A DNA stretch of 64,000 bases, from positions 7,936,001-8,000,000 of the forward strand of contig NZ_CP034550.1 of the NCBI RefSeq assembly GCF_009498035.1. The letters run 5' to 3'. A program made the translations under genes and the position numbers. Below are positions 59,656 to 64,000 of this stretch, in pieces (the first letter of the stretch is position 1; the number at the start of each line of letters is the position of its first letter). The notes under the pieces are model-generated. The model worked only from the letters and a program-made list of their open reading frames with translations, searched no databases and was not told the origin of the DNA. The DNA is from Saccharothrix syringae. Its GTDB lineage: Bacteria > Actinomycetota > Actinomycetes > Mycobacteriales > Pseudonocardiaceae.

Positions 59656-59729
59656 TTATCACGGCGCGAAGGACCCGTTATCGGGGTCGTTATCACGGCC
59701 CGCGCTGCCCCGCGATAACGCCGCGATAA
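59656..59729. promoter_or_regulatory. GATAA boxes in the divergent promoter between the DDTPWGP and XRE genes
   Basis: Three minus-strand boxes (GTGATAATC, CCGATAACG, GTGATAACG; cores at 59656, 59678 and 59690) face the repeat-protein gene. Two plus-strand boxes (GCGATAACG and GCGATAAGC; cores at 59714 and 59725) face the XRE gene. Spacings are 22, 12 and 11 bp. The cores and spacing echo the boxes at 55663-55694. The two sets are oriented toward their respective genes. The regulator is inferred to be the SARP encoded between the two regions. Confidence 0.5.
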
Positions 59730-59835
59730 GCGCGTGGAGATGCTGGACCAGGGCCTAACCGCACGACCGTTACGGCGCGTCGGAGCCGTGTGGTGGCCGG
59801 TACATCGGCAGCACCTCATCGCCACTGGAGCGGGC

Positions 59836-61143
59836 ATGGACCGGAATTCATCGCAGCACCAATTCGGTGAACTGCTCAGGCAGCACCGGATGAAGCGGGG
59901 CGCCACGCAGCGGCAACTGGCGGACTTGTCCACCATCAGCGTGCGGGCGATCCGAGACCTGGAGGCCGGGCGGGCGAGCAGGCCGCGCCGCGACACCGTG
60001 CGGCTGATCGCGGAAGGGCTGCGGCTCAGCGGGCGCGAGCTGTCCTCGTTCGAGGCGGCGGCGCTGCGGGCGCGCGGCGGCGTCGAGATCGACCTGGTGC
60101 CCGACCTGGACGCCGGGCCGCCGCCGTCCGGGCTCGACGCCCTGGTCGGCCGGGACGCCGAGGTCGCCGCGCTGCTGGACCTGCTCGGCGAGGGCGGTTC
60201 GCGGCTGGTCGCGGTGACCGGGCTGCCCGGGGTCGGCAAGACCCGGCTGGTGGTGGAGGTCGCCGGGCGGCTGCACGAGTCCGGCTCGGTCCGCGTGCTG
60301 TGGGACGCCGCGACCGCGAACCCGGGCGGCGCGGCCGGGCGGTTGCGGCTGCTGGTGCACTCCGCGCTGGGCCGGGTCGGGGACGGCGAGGGCCTGGACC
60401 CGCTGGCCTCGCTCATCGGCGACCGGGAGCTGCTGCTGGTGCTCGACGGGCACGACGCGGGCTGGCCGGACCCGGAGCGGGTGCTGGCCCTGCTGCACCG
60501 CTGCCGGCGGCTGCGGCTGGTGCGCACCGTGCGCGCACCGCTGGACGTCCCGGGCGAGCGCGTGATCGCGCTGCCGCCCCTGGCCCCGCCCGACGCGGTG
60601 CGGCTGCTGGCCCGGCTGGCCGGGCAGGTCTGCCCCGGCACCACGACCGGCACCCGGCCCGGCACCGGCTCTGGCATCGGCACCGGCTCCGCGACCGGCC
60701 CCCGAACCCGCACCCGCACCGAGGCCGCGCTCGCGGAGCTGGCCGACCGGCTCGACGGCCTGCCGGGCGCGCTGGAGGCGGCCGCGTCCTGGCTGCTGGT
60801 CTACCGCCCCGAGGAGCTGCTGGAGCTGGTGCGCGCCGACCCGCTGGCGGTGACCGGCGACCGGCTGCCCGACCTGCGCGCCGCGCTGGCGGGCGCGATG
60901 TCCGGTGTGGACGGCGAGTGGGCGGCGCTCGCCGCGGCGGGCGGCGACTGGACCGTGCACGACGCCGCGCGGCTGACCGGCGTGCCCGCGGTCGCGTGCG
61001 CGCACCTGGTGCGGCGCCTGCGCTTGCTGGGCCTGGTGCGGCCGGTGGGCCGCGACCGGTTCCGCGTGCTGGCCCTGGCCGGCGCCGCAACTGCCGCACG
61101 GCTGCCGGTCGCGCTGCCGGTCGCCGGTACCCGGAACTCCTAG
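59836..61143 (+). CDS. XRE-type HTH regulator with STAND/NB-ARC-like NTPase domain
   Basis: A 435-residue regulator starting at ATG 59836 with GGAG seven bases upstream. The HTH is FGELLRQHRMKRGATQRQLADLSTISVRAIRDLEAGRASRPRRDTVRLIAEGLRLSG (residues 9-66). An NTPase domain follows, with Walker A GLPGVGKTRL near 131-140 and a Walker B-like ELLLVLDGHD near 197-205. A Gly/Thr-rich low-complexity stretch (about 273-296, TTTGTRPGTGSGIG onward) interrupts the ARC region. A winged-helix-like end (VHDAARLTGVPAVACAHLVRRLRLLGLVRPVG) completes the protein. There are no C-terminal TPRs, so it is shorter than many relatives. It lies 41 bp upstream of the mutase operon, which it may regulate or be cotranscribed with. 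Confidence 0.88.
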   Translation: MDRNSSQHQFGELLRQHRMKRGATQRQLADLSTISVRAIRDLEAGRASRPRRDTVRLIAEGLRLSGRELSSFEAAALRARGGVEIDLVPDLDAGPPPSGLDALVGRDAEVAALLDLLGEGGSRLVAVTGLPGVGKTRLVVEVAGRLHESGSVRVLWDAATANPGGAAGRLRLLVHSALGRVGDGEGLDPLASLIGDRELLLVLDGHDAGWPDPERVLALLHRCRRLRLVRTVRAPLDVPGERVIALPPLAPPDAVRLLARLAGQVCPGTTTGTRPGTGSGIGTGSATGPRTRTRTEAALAELADRLDGLPGALEAAASWLLVYRPEELLELVRADPLAVTGDRLPDLRAALAGAMSGVDGEWAALAAAGGDWTVHDAARLTGVPAVACAHLVRRLRLLGLVRPVGRDRFRVLALAGAATAARLPVALPVAGTRNS

Positions 61144-61184
61144 TTTCGTCGTTGAAAGACCATCCCGCTACGCAAGGGGTTGCC

Positions 61185-61634
61185 ATGGACTTGGCGGAAC
61201 CGACCAACGGCCACCGGGGCCTCGACGTCGTGGTGACGAGCCTCGCCTCCGACGCGCACACGTGGAACCTGGTGTACCTCCAACTGGTCCTGGAGGAACT
61301 GGGCCACCGCGTGGTCAACCTGGGCGCGTGCGTGCCCGACGACCTGCTGGTCACCGAGTGCGTCCGGCACCGGCCGGACCTGGTGGTGGTCAGCAGCGTC
61401 AACGGGCACGGCGCCCACGAGGCCAAGCGGGTCATCGGGCGGCTGCGCGCCCGCCCCGAGCTGGCCGCCACGCCGGTGGTCGTCGGCGGCAAGCTCGGCA
61501 TCGACGGCCCGGGCGGGCAGCGCCGCGCCGCCGACCTCACCGCGGCCGGTTTCGACGCGGTGTTCGAGGACGCGGGCAGCCTGGCCGCGTTCCGGTCCTT
61601 CCTGGACCGGCTGCCCGTGGGCGTGCGGTCATGA
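61185..61634 (+). CDS. Glutamate (methylaspartate) mutase, S subunit (B12-binding)
   Basis: A 149-residue cobalamin-binding protein, starting at ATG 61185. It aligns with GlmS/MutS: VVVTSLASDAHTWNLVYLQLVLEELGHRVVNLGACVPDDLLV, SSVNGHG and VVGGKLGI. The B12 His is in SDAHTWN: the family motif D-x-H-x-x-G has Asn at the last position here. With the E subunit it converts L-glutamate to (2S,3S)-3-methylaspartate by a radical rearrangement that needs adenosylcobalamin. The stop overlaps the start of the E-subunit gene (ATGA), so the two are translationally coupled and made in balance. Use of 3-methylaspartate in macrolactam starters or lipopeptides is known in actinomycetes. Which product is made here is unknown. 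Confidence 0.9.
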   Translation: MDLAEPTNGHRGLDVVVTSLASDAHTWNLVYLQLVLEELGHRVVNLGACVPDDLLVTECVRHRPDLVVVSSVNGHGAHEAKRVIGRLRARPELAATPVVVGGKLGIDGPGGQRRAADLTAAGFDAVFEDAGSLAAFRSFLDRLPVGVRS

Positions 61635-62911
61635 GCGACGGGTCGTTCGGCGGCTTCGTGGCCGCCGCCGCGGCCCGCGGCGAGCTGGTGGTCCAGCCGC
61701 GGATGGGCATCGGCGACCCGGCGGGCATGCGCGCCGGGCTGCTGGCGGTGCGCGGGGCGGGGGTGCGCGCGGTCGGCACCATCACCCTGGACAGCTTCAC
61801 CCGGGTCGGTGACCACGCGGCGGTGCGCGCCGCGCTGGCCGCGGGCGACGACCTCAACGGCTACCCGATCGTGGCCTACCCGCAGGCGATCACCCGGTCG
61901 GTGCTGGCCGGGGTGCACGACGCGGCGTTCCCGGTGCAGGTGCGGCACGGTTCGGCCCGGCCGCAGGACATCGTGGTGGCGCTGATGGCCGCCGGGCTGC
62001 ACGCCACCGAGGGCGGCCCGCTGTCCTACTGCCTGCCCTACAGCCGGGTGCCGGTGGCCGAGTCGGTGCGCGCGTGGGCCGAGTCGTGCCTGCTGCTGGC
62101 GGGCCTGCGCGAGCGCGGCGGCCGGCCGCACCTGGAGTCCTTCGGCGGCTGCATGATGGGCCAGCTGTGCCCGCCGGGGCTGCTGGTGGCGATCAGCGTG
62201 CTGGAGGCGTTGTTCTTCCGCCAGCACGGCCTGGGCAGCGTGTCGCTGAGCTACGCCCAGCAGACCCACCCGGAGCAGGACGCCGAGGCGGTGCACGCGC
62301 TGCGCGCGCTGGCCGCCGAGCACCTGTCCGACGTGGACTGGCACGTGGTGCTCTACACCTACATGGGCGTGTTCCCCCGCACGCCGCGCGGCGCGACCGC
62401 GCTGCTGGAGCGCGCGGCGGAGCTGGCCGTGCGCACCGGCGCGGCGCGGCTGATCGTCAAGACCGTCGCCGAGGCGCACCGCATCCCCACGGTCGCGGAG
62501 AACGTCGCGGCGCTGCGGACCGCGAGCCGCGCGGCGGCCCGCACCCGGCCCGGCGCGGCACCGGCCGACACCGGGGTGCTGGCCGAGGCGCGGGCCATCG
62601 TCGAGGCCGTGCTCGACCTGTCCCCCGACGTGGGCACCGCCCTGGTCCGCGCGGTCGAGCGCGGCTACCTCGACGTGCCCTACTGCCTGCACCCGGACAA
62701 CGCCGGGCGCACCAGGGCGGTGGTGGACGCGGGCGGGCGGCTGCGGTGGTCCCGGACCGGGGCGCTGCCGCTGGCCGGGCCGGTCGAGACCGTCCCGGTC
62801 GAGACCACCGCGGCCGAGCTGCTGCGCTCGCTGTCCCACGTGGAGCGCACCTTCGACGACGCGGCCCTGGACCACGACCTGGGCGCCGCGCACCCCGCCG
62901 GCATCGGCTGA
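61631..62911 (+). CDS. Glutamate (methylaspartate) mutase, E subunit (catalytic)
   Basis: A 426-residue catalytic subunit, ATG 61631. It has the GlmE signature path: VVQPRMGIGDPAGMRAGLLAV, GTITLDSFTRVGD, LNGYPIVAYPQAITRSVL, PVQVRHGSARPQDIV, EGGPLSYCLPYSRVPVAESVRAW, and LESFGGCMMGQLCPPGLLVAIS. The TIM barrel holds glutamate over the cobalamin bound by the S subunit. It is about 55 residues shorter than clostridial GlmE (483), as in some actinomycete biosynthetic forms; the shortage is mainly at the N-terminus. It precedes the AsnRS-like gene by 31 bp, with a GGAGGAG site between them. Confidence 0.93.
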   Translation: MSDGSFGGFVAAAAARGELVVQPRMGIGDPAGMRAGLLAVRGAGVRAVGTITLDSFTRVGDHAAVRAALAAGDDLNGYPIVAYPQAITRSVLAGVHDAAFPVQVRHGSARPQDIVVALMAAGLHATEGGPLSYCLPYSRVPVAESVRAWAESCLLLAGLRERGGRPHLESFGGCMMGQLCPPGLLVAISVLEALFFRQHGLGSVSLSYAQQTHPEQDAEAVHALRALAAEHLSDVDWHVVLYTYMGVFPRTPRGATALLERAAELAVRTGAARLIVKTVAEAHRIPTVAENVAALRTASRAAARTRPGAAPADTGVLAEARAIVEAVLDLSPDVGTALVRAVERGYLDVPYCLHPDNAGRTRAVVDAGGRLRWSRTGALPLAGPVETVPVETTAAELLRSLSHVERTFDDAALDHDLGAAHPAGIG

Positions 62912-62942
62912 CCCGACCGAATTCCCCTCCCGGAGGAGCGAG

Positions 62943-63953
62943 ATGGACACCACGACCGACACCGGCACGGCGACCCCGCTGCCGGCCAGTCCCCGCGAGC
63001 ACCTGGCGTCGCCGACGACCCGCGCGGTGCTGCGCGTGCAGCACGCGGTGCTCGACGCGGCGCGGGAACACCTGCGCGAGCACGGCTTCACCGAGATGCT
63101 GCCGCCGATCATCGGACCGGTCACCGACCCGGGCGCCCGCGGCGCCAAGCAGGTCGACGTGGACTACTACGGCCACCGGTACAAGCTGATGACCAGCGCG
63201 ATCCTCTACAAGCAGGCGTCGCTGACCGCGTTCGACAAGATCTTCTGCATCGCGCCCAACGTGCGCCTGGAGCCGCTGGAAACCAGCTCCACCAGCAGGC
63301 ACCTGGCCGAGTTCCACCAGATCGACGTGGAGGTCGCGGGCGCCTCCCGCGAGGACGCCATGGCCGTGGCCGAGGGGCTGGTGGCGCACGTGGTGCGGCG
63401 CGTGGTGGAGCGGTCGGCCGCGGAGCTGGAGGTCCTGGGCCGCGACCCCGACGCGTTCGCCGACCTGCTGTCCGGCCGCCCGTTCGAGCGCCGCGCGCAC
63501 GCCGCGGCGGTCGCCGACCTGCACGGCCTCGGCCACGACCAGAACCCCGACGCGGAGATCGACTGGACCGGCGAGGCGATGCTGTCGGCCAAGGCCAGCA
63601 GGCCGTTCTTCCTCACCGACTACCCCAAGGGCTCGCGCGGGTTCTACGACAAGGAGAGCCGCGATCAGCCCGGCCGGCTGCGCAACTTCGACCTGCTGGC
63701 CCCCGAGGGCTACGGCGAGCTGTGCAGCGGCAGCGAGCGGGAGCACGAGTACGGCGCGATCATCGCGCGGATGCGCGAGACCGGCGAGAACCCGGCCAAG
63801 TACGGCTGGTACCTGAAGATGGTCCGCGACGGCATCCCGGGCAGCGCGGGCTTCGGCATCGGCCTGGAGCGGCTGACCCGCTACATCGCGGGCCTGGAGT
63901 CGGTGTGGCAGGCCAGCGCCTACCCGAAGGTGCCGGGGGTGGTGTCGCCGTGA
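62943..63953 (+). CDS. Asparaginyl-tRNA synthetase-like enzyme lacking an anticodon-binding domain
   Basis: A 336-residue class II (D/K/N group) catalytic core starting at ATG 62943. Motif 2 is APNVRLEPLETSSTSRHLAEF (ATP and amino-acid binding Arg and Glu, near residues 100-120), EFHQIDVEV follows, and motif 3 is GFGIGLERLTRYIAGL (near 305-320). ELCSGSEREHEYG is the usual late active-site strand. The N-terminal OB-fold of AsnRS/AspRS is absent: the protein begins directly with the catalytic domain. Such AsnRS paralogs include archaeal asparagine synthetase (AS-AR), which amidates free aspartate. Sitting directly behind the 3-methylaspartate mutase, it probably activates aspartate or 3-methylaspartate for amidation or amide ligation. 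It overlaps the next gene by 4 bp (GTGA). Confidence 0.88.
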   Translation: MDTTTDTGTATPLPASPREHLASPTTRAVLRVQHAVLDAAREHLREHGFTEMLPPIIGPVTDPGARGAKQVDVDYYGHRYKLMTSAILYKQASLTAFDKIFCIAPNVRLEPLETSSTSRHLAEFHQIDVEVAGASREDAMAVAEGLVAHVVRRVVERSAAELEVLGRDPDAFADLLSGRPFERRAHAAAVADLHGLGHDQNPDAEIDWTGEAMLSAKASRPFFLTDYPKGSRGFYDKESRDQPGRLRNFDLLAPEGYGELCSGSEREHEYGAIIARMRETGENPAKYGWYLKMVRDGIPGSAGFGIGLERLTRYIAGLESVWQASAYPKVPGVVSP

Positions 63954-64000
63954 CCGGGCTGCGCGCGGGGACCTTCCCCGAGGCCGCGGTGCGCGAACGG
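63950..64000 (+). CDS. Start of a further operon gene, cut by the window edge
   Basis: GTG 63950 overlaps the AsnRS-like stop codon (GTGA) and opens a frame running to the end (VTGLRAGTFPEAAVRER). Seventeen residues are too few to name a family. The overlap places it in the mutase operon. Confidence 0.6.
   Translation, partial: MTGLRAGTFPEAAVRER

Noticed and set aside
61185..63953. Starter-unit genes for the PKS at 1-26 kb (macrolactam-type beta-amino acid starter)
   Set aside because: Tempting because glutamate mutase supplies such starters, but about 30 kb of unrelated genes separates them and no amino-acid-loading, decarboxylase or aminoacyl-ACP genes are seen; left as a possibility only.

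Overview
The window is very GC-rich, with GTG/TTG starts, purine-rich ribosome binding sites and gene families typical of filamentous actinomycetes (modular PKS, SARP and STAND regulators, GAF-ANTAR, SpoIIE/STAS partner-switching proteins, HEAT-repeat NACHT NTPase). An actinomycete, plausibly of the order Pseudonocardiales, is inferred. No rRNA, tRNA, CRISPR array or insertion sequence was recognised.

1-26.4 kb: four co-directional type I modular polyketide synthase genes on the minus strand, transcribed from right to left. In transcription order they are KS-AT(malonyl)-DH-KR-ACP; two KS-AT(malonyl)-KR-ACP modules in one protein; KS-AT(methylmalonyl)-KR-ACP; and KS-AT(malonyl)-DH-KR-ACP followed by a KS-AT that runs off the left edge. 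No loading module or releasing thioesterase lies in the window, so this is an internal part of an assembly line making a partly unsaturated, hydroxylated chain. 26.5-31.7 kb holds the rest of the cluster edge: a DHA2-type MFS exporter divergent from a TetR regulator, and a two-gene operon of a carboxyltransferase (acyl-CoA carboxylase beta-like) and a type II thioesterase. Palindromes with a GGGAATTCCC core precede both the PKS operon and the carboxyltransferase operon and resemble the published sites of PAS-LuxR regulators such as PimM.

31.8-54.6 kb is mostly general or accessory chromosome: an ABC ATPase overlapping a PqqD-like (RRE-fold) protein, a small protein of unknown function, htpG, a WYL regulator, a 1,680-residue NACHT-HEAT STAND NTPase, trpF, and a stress-signalling neighbourhood (HATPase, GAF-ANTAR, a MerR-PP2C fusion broken by a frameshift, SpoIIE phosphatase, two STAS proteins). 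Metabolic genes (TPP enzyme, M20 amidohydrolase, GNAT, flavodoxin-fold reductase, SGNH hydrolase) are mixed in. Several short repeat arrays sit between genes; the most striking is a head-to-head array of 22-bp units at about 50.2-50.4 kb.

54.6-64 kb looks like a second, separate and unfamiliar specialised-metabolism or signalling locus. It contains a secreted CHAP/NlpC-like protein, a SnoaL-like protein, a large SARP-NB-ARC-TPR activator, a small Sec-exported protein with seven tandem DDTPWGP repeats, an XRE-type NTPase regulator, and a coupled operon for a B12-dependent glutamate (methylaspartate) mutase (S and E subunits), an AsnRS-like enzyme lacking an anticodon-binding domain, and a further gene cut by the right edge. 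Direct repeats of GCGATAA-like boxes at about 10-12 bp or multiples of it occur in both intergenic regions flanking the SARP gene, suggesting one regulon. This locus is my main candidate for an undescribed system.
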